DNA of 64,000 nt from Acanthosoma haemorrhoidale. Lineage: Eukaryota > Arthropoda > Insecta > Hemiptera > Acanthosomatidae. Every line of letters begins with the position of its first letter. Within the stretch, counting starts at the first letter, position 1. The stretch lies in the NCBI GenBank assembly GCA_930367205.1, contig OV884014.1, positions 70,411,104 through 70,475,103 on the forward strand. Reading direction: 5' to 3'. Shown one piece after another: positions 23,401 to 31,640 of this stretch. A model generated the notes under the pieces. That model was not told the DNA's origin. It saw nothing but the letters and a program-made list of their open reading frames with translations, and did no database searches. The position numbers and the translations under genes are program-made.

Positions 23401-24910
23401 TGTTATACGTTTGTCTTCTTGTTTCCATGTTCCAATAATTTTATAAATGCCCGTTTATGCAATTCAAATCATGGATTGAAAAGAGTGTTATTTTAGAAGT
23501 AGAATTTCATTTTAACATTTTATATTACTTTCACCAGCATAAAAGGGATGTTATATATTTATTTTCATAACTGTAAAAATAACACAAATGAGTCAAAATG
23601 TTTGTTCTTTTTTTTTTTCTTAATTAATCTCTTACAAAAAGTAATTTGTAACAAGATTATTTTTTTTAATTTTATAATTTTGGTGTATAAATTTTCTTTA
23701 CCTGAATGAGTAATTCAATGAATTTGCTTGTATTTCTTATTAATTGTGTTCAGTCGTTCCTGCTTAAGCTCCCCCTTTCTTTTATTTATTTTTTAACTTG
23801 TCGCCAAAACGCCAGACATTCCCTTCTGGGGTAGTAACTGGTCTTTATTATTAAGTCCCCTCTGCCCTAACTGTCATGCTTGATCTTTCAGATCAGGAAG
23901 ATAAATTATTATATTGTGAGCCTTATTTTGAACTTTAAGACAAAGCTTTGTTTTCAACCATTTAACTTCTTTATCTTTTCTATAAAAAAAACATATCATT
24001 GGCCTCATTATAATTTTACTCTACCTTTTGTTCAGAAAGCTCTTGCTTGCTGCCACTATCATGGTCACTCTCAGATAAATCATCTTTTTCTCCATCATTC
24101 TCTTTCAAGGGATTGACTTCCTTGTTGTTATTATTTTTCTTCTTCTTCAAGTTCTTTCAGCCATTTTAGCCAAACATTAGGATTGGGAATACACTCAGTT
24201 TTAGGTTGTGGCATTGCTATAAAAAAAAAAAGAAGTGCACATTAATAATTATATATTTTAATACAAACCTATATAGTGTATATAAATTTTTGAAACAAGA
24301 AGGCTGAAATGTATTAGAAATATTTATAAAAATAATCTAGTGTACATATCTGCAAATTAATTTAAGTCAAATATGAACGTATTATAAGAAAAAATGAAAT
24401 GATATCTAAGATGCATGGGCCAAACTGCAGATTATAAAAACCAACTGTATTGAAGGACTTTCCAGCAGGTGGCTATTGAATGATAAAGGGGAAATGGGGG
24501 AGTATGGAGCATGGAGTTGCCTAATGGAGGGTTAAGCAATAAGCTTGTTTTAATATATAATGATAACGAGTTTGTTTTGCCACTTAACAAGTTTCACACA
24601 ATCAAAATCAAATATAGTTTTGATTTTTAAGTACTCAAAATCAATTGTCTTCTATGTTCTAATCATACTACGGCTCTATGATTTTTCAGGAATAGCATTT
24701 CGTAAGATGGGCTGCAGTGTGCTTTATCCGATGGTGTGCTCAACAGCTGCACAGAGTGCTATGCGTGTAACTTTGTCAGTCTCTCACCCGGTCTCGTTGA
24801 AGTTGCTTGCGCTTCAGGCTCTCGGTGGTGGTCCTCAGACTCTACGCCAGCTTGTTTCTGTTCCTGGTCTCCGGAAGTATATCTCTAATTATTGGTGGCT
24901 AGTGGGTTAG
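14270..24910 (+). CDS. SPSB3: SPRY domain-containing SOCS box protein 3 (five coding exons)
   Basis: Members of this family recruit targets through a SPRY domain to a Cullin-RING ubiquitin ligase via the SOCS box. Coding exons are 14270-14402, 16220-16410, 16490-16592, 21038-21163 and 24690-24910. All four junctions keep frame (phases 1, 0, 1, 1) with GT/AG borders, totalling 774 bases and 257 residues. The SPRY core carries [74 protein letters not shown] and [10 protein letters not shown], matching SPSB3 more closely than SPSB1/2/4. A leucine-rich SOCS-like tail (LRQL...GLRKYI) follows. The protein is shorter at the N terminus than human SPSB3 (about 355 residues). The ATG is the first after the promoter-like region, with context tcaaaATGG. 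The exact C terminus is uncertain. Confidence 0.92.
14403..16219 (+). other. SPSB3 intron 1
   Basis: AT-rich intron with a poly-C run near 15007 and a TA-flanked MITE at 15628-15838. No further coding sequence is seen. Confidence 0.6.
15628..15838. mobile_element. TA-flanked MITE (Tc1/mariner-like)
   Basis: The terminal inverted repeats are about 28 bp: the left end reads CCATATTTATTAGTGTGCAA then GACACAC, and the right end inverted reads CCATATTTATTGGTGTATAA then GACGCAC. Both are bounded by TA (15626-15627 and 15839-15840), the target duplication typical of Tc1/mariner elements. At 211 bp with no ORF it is non-autonomous. Confidence 0.7.
16220..16410 (+). CDS. SPSB3: SPSB3 exon 2 (start of SPRY domain)
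   Basis: The acceptor ttctgtttag ends at 16219 and the donor gtaagt starts at 16411. It encodes LHEWAWDNK through the B30.2/SPRY strands [16 protein letters not shown] and VYYWEIKM, ending YGTDV. The next intron is only 79 bases. Confidence 0.9.
16490..16592 (+). CDS. SPSB3: SPSB3 exon 3 (SPRY core)
   Basis: The acceptor gcattttag precedes 16490 and the donor gttagt follows 16592. It encodes [20 protein letters not shown] and the diagnostic [15 protein letters not shown]. It ends one base into the Gly codon completed by exon 4. Confidence 0.9.
16690..17340 (+). pseudogene. Degraded LINE reverse transcriptase (RTE/R1-like)
   Basis: One frame near 16731 reads [20 protein letters not shown] and [10 protein letters not shown], the RT block that normally reads AFD-x-V-P-R then a GVP helix; the catalytic Asp is kept. 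About 400 bases on, another frame reads [17 protein letters not shown] and [20 protein letters not shown], the thumb/connection motif seen in arthropod endonuclease-reverse transcriptases. Between them the FADD-box region is missing or unreadable, and there are several stops and frameshifts. It is a dead copy in the host gene's sense direction. Confidence 0.65.
17865..18079 (-). mobile_element. LINE 3' end, copy 1 of stack
   Basis: Begins on the plus strand with a T-rich tract (the poly-A tail of a minus-strand insertion). It shares TCTTACTGCGATGCACTGAT plus a following CGAAGGAGG...TGGGTT block (17949-17992) with copy 2 at 18089-18265. It ends near the AGGTGATAAGGCTCACCTT motif, which copy 3 also carries. 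3' UTR only, no coding. Confidence 0.6.
18089..18265 (-). mobile_element. LINE 3' end, copy 2 of stack
   Basis: An eight-base T tract at 18089-18096 follows GGTTCCGAC (18080-18088). The body matches copy 1 across 18166-18236. It is bounded on the right by GTTCTGAC (18266-18273), near-identical to its left junction, as expected for a target-site duplication. It is severely 5'-truncated with no RT sequence. Confidence 0.6.
18274..19852 (-). mobile_element. 5'-truncated Jockey-like LINE
   Basis: A minus-strand insertion with an 11-base T tract (18274-18284), a 3' UTR (to about 18522) and part of ORF2. The flanking GTTCTGAC at 18266-18273 and 19853-19860 is a target-site duplication, extending to GTTCTGACTTT. 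The truncation point lies in the RT finger region. The 3' UTR matches the fragment at 48381-48637, so two insertions of one family lie in the window. It is antisense to SPSB3. Confidence 0.8.
18523..19845 (-). pseudogene. LINE ORF2 reverse transcriptase fragment (broken)
   Basis: The frame shifts several times. Going 5' to 3' on the minus strand: [40 protein letters not shown], then [20 protein letters not shown] (catalytic Asp motif), [13 protein letters not shown] and the RT hallmark [13 protein letters not shown]. The next catalytic box, normally FADD-like, reads AFYRSM, so both key aspartates are lost. The C-terminal part ([16 protein letters not shown]) sits in another frame after a stop. 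It cannot encode an active enzyme. Jockey clade is the best guess from the RT motif spacing. Confidence 0.8.
19861..21037. other. Intron DNA right of the LINE stack
   Basis: AT-rich. Contains a patch at 20300-20400 (GGGCAAGCTCTTTCGACAAT followed by TACCTCATCTTCATGCTCAG) that looks like a retroelement tail, and the palindrome at 20804-20880. No coding signal. Confidence 0.4.
20804..20880. repeat. Nested palindrome with perfect 7-bp stem-loop
   Basis: CCTTGGC-aaca-GCCAAGG at 20834-20851 forms a perfect seven-pair hairpin. Outside it, ATTGAGGAAGAG (20804-20815) is mirrored by TTCTTCCTCAT (20869-20879). No T-rich tail follows that would make it a terminator, and its role is unknown. Confidence 0.6.
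21038..21163 (+). CDS. SPSB3: SPSB3 exon 4 (SPRY core)
   Basis: The acceptor aaattacag precedes 21038 and the donor gtttgt follows 21163. It encodes [20 protein letters not shown], then [20 protein letters not shown]. Using the donor gtttgt, not the alternative gtaaat five bases on, is required to keep frame with exon 5 (G+GA gives Gly, as in the vertebrate CIGVA region). Confidence 0.88.
21761..21837 (-). repeat. Inverted repeat arm, left (degraded protein fragment)
   Basis: Matches 22880-22950 in inverted orientation over about 70 bases (ATTACTCTTGATGTGCCATC then TTCTTGTAGATCAG and CATATTCAGCACAATG). On the minus strand one frame reads [20 protein letters not shown] then TSRVISGC. Probably a fragment of a transposon-encoded protein; the family is not recognised. 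Confidence 0.6.
22880..22950 (+). repeat. Inverted repeat arm, right
   Basis: The plus-strand counterpart of 21761-21837, reading [19 protein letters not shown] then VIRK. A six-base gap relative to the left arm removes two residues (VT), preserving frame. The intact frame across both arms suggests each came from a coding source and not from a non-coding foldback element. Confidence 0.6.
23969..24083 (-). pseudogene. piggyBac-like transposase N-terminal fragment, copy 1
   Basis: On the minus strand the segment reads [20 protein letters not shown], then [13 protein letters not shown]. The acidic Ser/Asp/Glu-rich start, then a short aromatic FF-x-x-K element, is the layout of many piggyBac/PGBD-type transposase N termini. 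It is directly repeated at 25139-25252. A stop interrupts it. Confidence 0.4.
24690..24910 (+). CDS. SPSB3: SPSB3 exon 5 (end of SPRY and SOCS-box-like tail)
   Basis: The acceptor atttttcag precedes 24690. It encodes [20 protein letters not shown], then a leucine-rich tail with [27 protein letters not shown] and SNYWWLVG, stopping at TAG 24908-24910. A good donor (g/gttagt) overlaps the stop, and an acceptor (tttttccacag) lies near 25490. Splicing there would replace the last residue with about seven others (DSLIILT) before a TGA. Confidence 0.82.
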
Positions 24911-25138
24911 TGATCTTACTTTTTTCTTTTAGTAATGGTAATTTAAAAATAAGTAAATACATACATTTATTATAATGATCTTTCATCTAAGCTAAATTGC
25001 TTGTTTATTTATAAGGAGTAAAAGGAAATTTATAATAAGTTCTCGATGAATAATAGTTCATTTTATAATGGTTCATTTAATATAATCTCAGGGTATTATT
25101 GGTTCGAGTGCATAATTTTTCCTGTTTCAAATTTAAAT

Positions 25139-25252
25139 TCTTTATCTTTTTCTTTAAAAAAACATGTCATTGACATAATTATAATTTTCCTCTTCCTCTT
25201 GTTCAGAAAGTTCTTACTCGCTTCCAATATCATGGTCACTTAATTTATCACT
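25139..25252 (-). pseudogene. piggyBac-like transposase N-terminal fragment, copy 2
   Basis: The minus-strand frame reads MSDKLSDHDIGSE, stop, ELSEQEEEENYNYVNDMFF, parallel to copy 1 over the whole length. It lies downstream of the SPSB3 stop codon while copy 1 lies upstream, so the two flank the last coding exon as direct repeats about 1.17 kb apart. Confidence 0.4.
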
Positions 25253-27149
25253 CATATTTTGTATTGACATAATTGGCTAAAGATTTTTCAGTCAGCAATG
25301 GTTATTTATTTCAGTCTGAGAAACGACATAACAATATTGAGTTTCTCTGTAACATAAAGAAACAACATTAAAGTTTATTCTGTAATTAATGTCATCCCCT
25401 TTTAATGTTTTAACCACTTTAAATAAACTATTTAATAAAATAATCACTGTACTCTTTTCATAATATTGCACTTTCATGTTTTTCCACAGATTCCTTAATC
25501 ATTCTCACCTGATATGTGATGATAGCTGATATGTCCACATTTGTAAATTTGAGGCATATTCCAATTTAAAAAATACATTTTCTTTACATATCATTTAAAT
25601 AATAATTACCTAAACAAACAGTGATTTATAATATCGCTGATTTGTTCTTTGTTGGTGAGGAATTAATGGCCTCCTCAACTGGCTTCATGCTACCATGTTG
25701 GCTCCCACTCTCTTGTATCTCGTATCTTTTCTCACTTATGTACCCGTCTGTACTCTGTGAAGGTATGAGAAAGACCAAGAGATCTTCAAGTCTAGCATAC
25801 AAGACTGACTGACCCTGACTCCTTTGTCCACCATCAGCTGCTATTTAATAGCAAGCACACTACCATGCCCCACCACCCTATGTATAAGTTTGTTTTCCCC
25901 CTCAGTTAACTCTTGGTTACCGTTACCTGTTCTCACCTAAAGACGTAACAATACATACTCAAACTTTTCTATCTGACTAGATATTCCTTTTAAAATGAAA
26001 TTCAATTTGATCATAAAAATGTTTTTATATATTTTTATTGATTATAGAAGTATTTTTATTAGTTATAAAAATATACATGCATAATACTGATATGTTCATT
26101 TAATAAAATAAAAAGGGCTGGACTTGTTATAAGCTCCTGGTACCAAAAACAAAATTGGTTTGTCCATTCTAGAGATTGAATGAAGATTTGGAGACTACAA
26201 TACAAAACACAAAAGGTGCATATAACCAGCTATGGGAGCTACGGTCAGATCAGACTAAAAAAAAAAATAATATATTGCAATGTTATTTTGAATTTTAATA
26301 AAATAGTAAGTTTATTTAGATTTTTAAAGTAAAATTATTGATTGTGATTAGTTAAAAAAATAGGGATAAAACATAAGAGTCGTTATAATTGACATGTTCA
26401 GATATAACCTTACAGCAGATGTCCCATCTATGACCAAGGAAAAAAAAAAAGATGCTCTCTTTTGAATTAGGATCCAGGCGAGCAACATTGACAGCGATCG
26501 TGAGTATACTTATGCAGGCAAGGTATGACTGAGGGATTGAGATATGAGAAGTCTTTGTCTTAGATTAATTAAGAACCGTTGGTTGAAGCGAGGATTTATA
26601 AAACAACAAAAATGAAATAATTATTCTCTCGACGAGTTAATACAGCCAGATTTACATAATTCAAGACGACAGCTATGTATGTATATTTAACTAACTGATT
26701 AAATTTGCCCGCAGATAGAAATTGTGACCACAATCCATGGTTTCCAAGTGCAGTGTTAGACTATAAGGTTATTAATGTTTAAAAATAGCAAAGTATGAGT
26801 ATTTAATGTGTCAGATCCCAACCTGAGGTTTTTAATAAGAAAAGACAAGTTATTAATAATATAATAAACGTTATGAACTATTTGATTTTATTTACTTTAT
26901 TATTTAAACCTGATAATAGTATTTGTTTGTAATGAAGAGGTTATGAAGTGTCGTCACGCGTTGACACTAATTTTAAAAGCATGCTGTTATATAAATGATA
27001 AACTTGGAAAGGAGGTGCAAACCTAAAAAATAAACCACAAGTTTCGTAAAGTGAAATCCTTGTCATCTACTTTGACAAAGATGGTGAAATGTAACTATCG
27101 ACAATGAGCTCATAAAAAACTAACTAAAAAGAGATTGAAATTGAAATAT
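25253..27149. other. 3' flank of SPSB3, no recognised gene
   Basis: May include the SPSB3 3' UTR; an acceptor-like site (tttttccacag) near 25490 could add a short last exon. Several AATAAA strings exist (for example near 26100) but none is clearly the polyadenylation signal. The GC-richer part at 25620-25930 has no sustained frame. Confidence 0.4.
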
Positions 27150-27385
27150 GAAGAAGGCAATGGCAATGGAATGGCCATATACCCCAGATATTGAAAATTC
27201 AGCTATGGCAATCGATTGGCCATGCGCTCCATAAAATCAAAAAGGCAGCTATGGTGTGGAACCCATAAACAATAAAAGAGGCCGAGCTGATGAAAAACGG
27301 CTGCTGCAAGGAAATCAAGATCTTTTGGAAGCAGGAAGAATGGCTGAAGCTATAGCGTCAACAAGGATCCACAGGAAATAACTAA
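27150..27385 (+). pseudogene. LINE ORF2 C-terminal remnant
   Basis: The frame containing GSYGVEPINNKRGRADEKRL, then LLEAGRMAEAIASTRIHRK, with the neighbouring frame QWNGHIPQ, resembles the end of RTE-like LINE proteins (W-x-GH, ...W-P-x-G-KR-x-GRP, ...A-x-x-R-x-W-R). It is heavily degraded, and the two parts lie in different frames. Confidence 0.4.
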
Positions 27386-28249
27386 CTATTAATCATTAAA
27401 ATTGTTTTTGAAATTTAATAGGTATCTATTTTTTATGTCAACTTGGTAGTTTCGTAGTCGTGGCAAGGTGTTATTATTCTTTATTAATCAGAAATATGAT
27501 ATTTTGAATACAGAGCAACTTGAAATAACATTACGCTTTAGAAAATAATTTAGTTTTTCCCTCCATAATGACCCCTGGTGAATACTGGAAAACAAAAGAA
27601 ATATGGGTGATCAGTAAAAAATTTAGTTCTGAGATATTCCAAATTGATAAATAAGAAGAAGTCAACTACTTGGTTTACCTTGGGAGTAAAGCCTGGAAAA
27701 GGGGAGGTTTTGATGAAGACGTGGAATCCAGAACACAAAATCAGAAGGTAAGAAATTGAGGTGAAATCTTCATTCAAACTCTGATTTCCTAACTGAATGT
27801 TACCAGAAAAATGTGCATTTTTGTACATATTAGGTGCGATAGTTTAGAAATAAAGTTTATAAAGTTGTAAGTACCATATCCTGTAATACAATGAAGAGTA
27901 CATAAAATATAGTGAATGTATTGTAATGACGTATTATACAGTCATTTATAATTCAAAATAGATTTAATTATAATGTAATTTGAATCTTCGCTTGAAAGAA
28001 TTTTAGTGTTTTTTTTAAAGTAATGAGATAATAGCATAAGCCATTACAATTACAGCTTATTCATAGCTCCTTGGAGTCGTACACGGAATCAGTTAAAAAT
28101 CAGACAAGTGTCACTTCTTAAGAGAAGAAGTAGGCATTATGGATTCATAACAGGAAGTCGAAGAAGATTAAATTTAAAGAATCAAAAGTTGTTATTTTCC
28201 TTTGAGCTAGTTGAGATAGATCATTTATTAGATCCTCAAACCACGACCA

Positions 28250-28489
28250 GAAGATTGTAAATCATGCAATTTGAGCTGTTTTTAATCTCTTAGCAACCAA
28301 TTAATAATTGGCTGTGCTCACCACAAACACTGGATCCCTTCGCTCACTACAAACTAGTAGATGTTTTCTATGTCTTAATAACAACTAACTCTCTTAGGTT
28401 TGTAACGCAAGCCAAATAATCTAGACCCCAATACATTGTCTATTGTCATAGTATCCGAAATCGTTCCAATATTCAACACTCCCCCTCTC
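28250..28489 (-). mobile_element. Possible Copia-type 3' end (polypurine tract and LTR start)
   Basis: On the minus strand GAGAGGGGGAG (28489-28479) is followed directly by TGTTGAATATTGG (from 28478). A G-rich purine tract abutting TGTTG is the usual 3' LTR junction of Ty1/copia elements. No RT or integrase frame is visible upstream and the other LTR boundary was not found, so this is a solo or truncated remnant at best. The far end is arbitrary. Confidence 0.3.
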
Positions 28490-30419
28490 AATGTAACATC
28501 ACCCATTACTACCATGAAATATTATGTATTTAAATATTGCTTATGTAATTTTTTTTTTAACCCGAAATACCACTACAATATATATAAAAATGGCTAGCAA
28601 ACTTAATACACATGGAACTTAATCTGGAAAAAAAGACTATGGGGGTAAGACACCTCTAGGAGTGGGGCGAGAAGGGGTTGACATATACAAATAATCAAAA
28701 GAGACTGAATGCAAATAATCGAAAGTGACTGATATTAGTGCCGAATCCTTAGTTTTAAGTGTCAGTAAGATGAATAGTGTCACTCCTGATGCTGTTTAAG
28801 TCTATGTTCTGGCCCCATCAAAGTGGATGGGAGTGTGAAGTGGTTACACCATCAAATTCGGGGTAGCTAAGCTGATTAGTGTCAGTCCTGATGATATTCC
28901 TTATTTTTGCTGTCTAACAGAAGATTTGAGATGCACAAATATTTGGCTTAGGGGTTAGGTTAGGGATATTTGTTTGTTTGTACTAGATCAGCAGGAACTG
29001 CTGAAAATTGATATGTTCCTTACACTGTCTGCTGACAGGTAGGCTATGTATGTGCATGCTAATTCTTTTAGGGATAGTGAACTTTAAGTTTAAGATGAAC
29101 ACTATGAAAATTGTAATACTGCCCTAAGATTCGGACAAAGCAGGAAGCAAAAAGGTAGTTGTGGGGGGGATATGGATCGTAAGTAAACATACTAATATAA
29201 AAACGTAATATATAGTTAGTAGTTTTAAATATTTTTAAAAATATATCTTTGTAGCGACCGCTAACTACATACTCTATTGTATATATTATTCTAATATTTG
29301 TTATTTCTTAATAATATTTTAATTATATATTCTTTCATATAATTTAAAAAACTTTATATTTATAACTTATACGTTATATCAGGGTTCTGTTAATAAATTA
29401 TTAGGAAACTTCTGGCAAAAGGAATATTGGTTTTATTTAAACCCATTGAATAACTAAAATTGATATATAAAAATAAAATATGTATGTAATAAAGAATACT
29501 ATTAATACTAACATTAAAATGATACCTTGTAAATTATTCGTAACTTTATACTAATACTGGCCAGTGCTTCTTGTGGATAATCTTCGTGTGGTTCGCGGAT
29601 CAGCATGCTTGTTCTAATCTGCCGCGCGTGGTTCCAGACGTCTTTGTTGTCGCATCTGGTGAAAAGTGAAAGTCATCCACCACGAGGCGGCTAGCGTCTC
29701 GCTACCTGGTAGTCCCTTCTGTGTCTGCTCCGGACGAAAGAAGAATGAATGTCCGCTTGGGCTCTTTGTTGACCTTTTTATATTACATACCGCAGCCTTC
29801 TTGACTTTCAACTCGTTGTTTAATGCCAGTTGTTTTGAATATTTATACTTTGCTTAAATTAGAAGTTTATATAATAAATGTTTATATTAAATATGATATT
29901 ATTTTATTTCAATTATTAATAATTAATATGACGACAATAAAAACGTTAATACTTTCAAAAATGAATCACGGATCGTTATTACGTTATTCAATGCTCGCTA
30001 ATTCCGAGTTTATTTAAACAAACACTATTAAAAATCATCATTTTAAAATATCACAACAATATATATTGTAAATTGGTTATAATGTGTTGTAAATTAATTT
30101 AAACAAATGTTAATAACATTACCAAACCATAAGTCATTGTAAATGTTGTAAACAATAAAAGATGCAGCTGCAAAAAACTAGTTTGAGGCTGGAATGGTAA
30201 AAGCCAGACCAAGGCCTGGGTCACAGCCGAGAACAAAGCACCACCCCAACTGCGATATCATTGGCCACAATAACACCTTACATTATTGGCTACTAACAAG
30301 CCACTGCCTAGTATAAGTAGGCCCAGGTTTTGGCCTGTAAATCATTCTCACGACGGCTCTCTAACTAGTGAACCTGCAGCTGCACTGATGTTTCAAGACT
30401 TGGCCTTCACATTTATGAA
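28490..30419. other. Intergenic DNA with a GC-rich patch at 29560-29790
   Basis: Mostly AT-rich. A local direct repeat (TAGTGTCASTCCTGATG) occurs near 28775 and 28874. The patch 29560-29790 is GC- and CpG-richer with short overlapping frames but no motif; its composition resembles a promoter or an LTR. TGTAGCGACC at 29251 recalls the sequence inside the LTR-like copy at 41667-42210. Confidence 0.4.
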
Positions 30420-30875
30420 AACCTCTGGACCTCTCTTCCTAGCCTCGCTATGTTCTAGTCCGGCCTTGTCAGACCCCACACTCTCCTAGTGGGATTCTCT
30501 GCCTTCGCCTCGCTAAAACTAGCACCTCCTTGGGCGAGACCTTTCCCTCACGGACAACAGTTGCCGTGGCCCTACAAACTTTACCTAGTAGTGTCTCCCA
30601 CGGTAATTCAGTCTGCCTCTCCCCGGACGGTTTTTGACTACCCTCAGATACCGAGTGTGATATTGTGGTCATTCCAAGACCACATAAACTACCTACACTA
30701 CCTACCCTATACCTCTTCTCCTGAACATAGTGCATTGTCGGGGCACATACCTATCAAATATGGAGTCAGATAGCAAGAACCGTCATGAAGCAATTGTCCA
30801 GGTCATAGCCTAATCAACCCTCACTTCGTCGCCAGGGCTAGGGTAACTAGGCACCCCCCTTGTGACGACCCGACA
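30420..30875 (+). mobile_element. LTR-like block, copy 1 (plus)
   Basis: Shares long, interrupted identity with the inverted sequence at 41667-42210: CCGGCCTTGTCAGACCCCAC, a CTAGTGGGA-TCTCTGCCTTCG run, GCTAAAACTAGCACCT, CTCCCACGGYAATYCAGTCTG, GTGGTCATTCCAAGACCAC (itself a hairpin) and CTTCTCCTGAACATAGTGC. It ends CGACCCGACA at 30875, with the other copy ending CAACCCGACA. A TATA-like tataagta lies upstream at 30313. Probably a solo LTR of one retrotransposon family; U3 ends are not defined. Confidence 0.55.
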
Positions 30876-31094
30876 ATTTTTTAAAAAAAATATGATTTCA
30901 TGAATATTTCCTTTTATTTTTAAATGGATAATAAAATATTATCTTGATTACTAGCCAAAAAAAAAAAAGGATTGTGACAGGGCTGGGGTTATATATAAAC
31001 TCTGAAAAAACACCATAGCAAACAGTTTTTTAAAGGTGACTCTTTAATCTTTATATGAGGCTAGCTTAAGAGATTAAAAACTGATAAAGCAACC

Positions 31095-31165
31095 AGTTTG
31101 TTAGGAATAGCTTACCTGGTCAGAGATCAGGAGGCCCTGGGTTCAAAACACAGCTCTGTCACTAT
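31095..31165 (+). repeat. tRNA-derived SINE head
   Basis: TAGCTTACCTGGTCAGAGAT resembles an A box and D-arm, and CCCTGGGTTCAAAACACAG resembles a B box and T-arm, followed by CTCTGTCACTATCTTTTTT. The T-stem is partly paired. Not a credible functional tRNA. Confidence 0.45.
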
Positions 31166-31259
31166 CTTTTTTGTTTAAGTAATAATTATAAAGGAAGTGA
31201 GTTTATAGACCACAACTGGTAATTATGATTGTACATAAGTAAAAATGTTTGTGTATACA

Positions 31260-31640
31260 GGGCGTAGCCATGAGGAGTTAAGCCCGACGCCTAGAAAGCG
31301 CCGGTTGGGTGAGTGCCGTGGAGAAGGTAGGAGGTCCCAGAGGAGGCAATGCTGTTGCACTTGCGGTGGCCTCCGTCTGTGACTAGCGGCCACTCTGCGT
31401 AGCTTCGTTATTTCCTATAGCCTTGTTGTATTAGTCTCGTAGTATTGTCTCTGCCCTTTCAGGCTAACGATACTCTTGCCCTGACCCCACTGTCATTATA
31501 TATGTTAATCTCTCCGGGAGAGGTGCCTTAGACCCACCCGCCATGGTGTGGCAGGGCACTGCTATATGAGGCTTTAGGTCAGCACCTGAATATGAGAAAT
31601 ATGAGGCGGTCAGTATGATTTAGGGCATACCTCCCCTTCT
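31260..31640 (+). other. GC-rich structured block, probable transposon UTR
   Basis: Sharply GC-richer than its neighbours, with several self-complementary runs (CCGACGCC...GCGCCGG, TCTCCGGGAGAGG, CCACCCGCCATGGTGTGGCAG). No frame longer than short fragments. I suspect the 5' UTR of a non-LTR retrotransposon, but this rests on general resemblance only. Confidence 0.35.

Larger units (their letters stand above)
21164..24689 (+). other. SPSB3 intron 4 with transposon pieces
   Basis: A 3.5-kb intron. It contains an inverted repeat pair (21761-21837 and 22880-22950), a piggyBac-like N-terminal fragment on the minus strand (23969-24083) and AT-rich filler. Confidence 0.55.
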
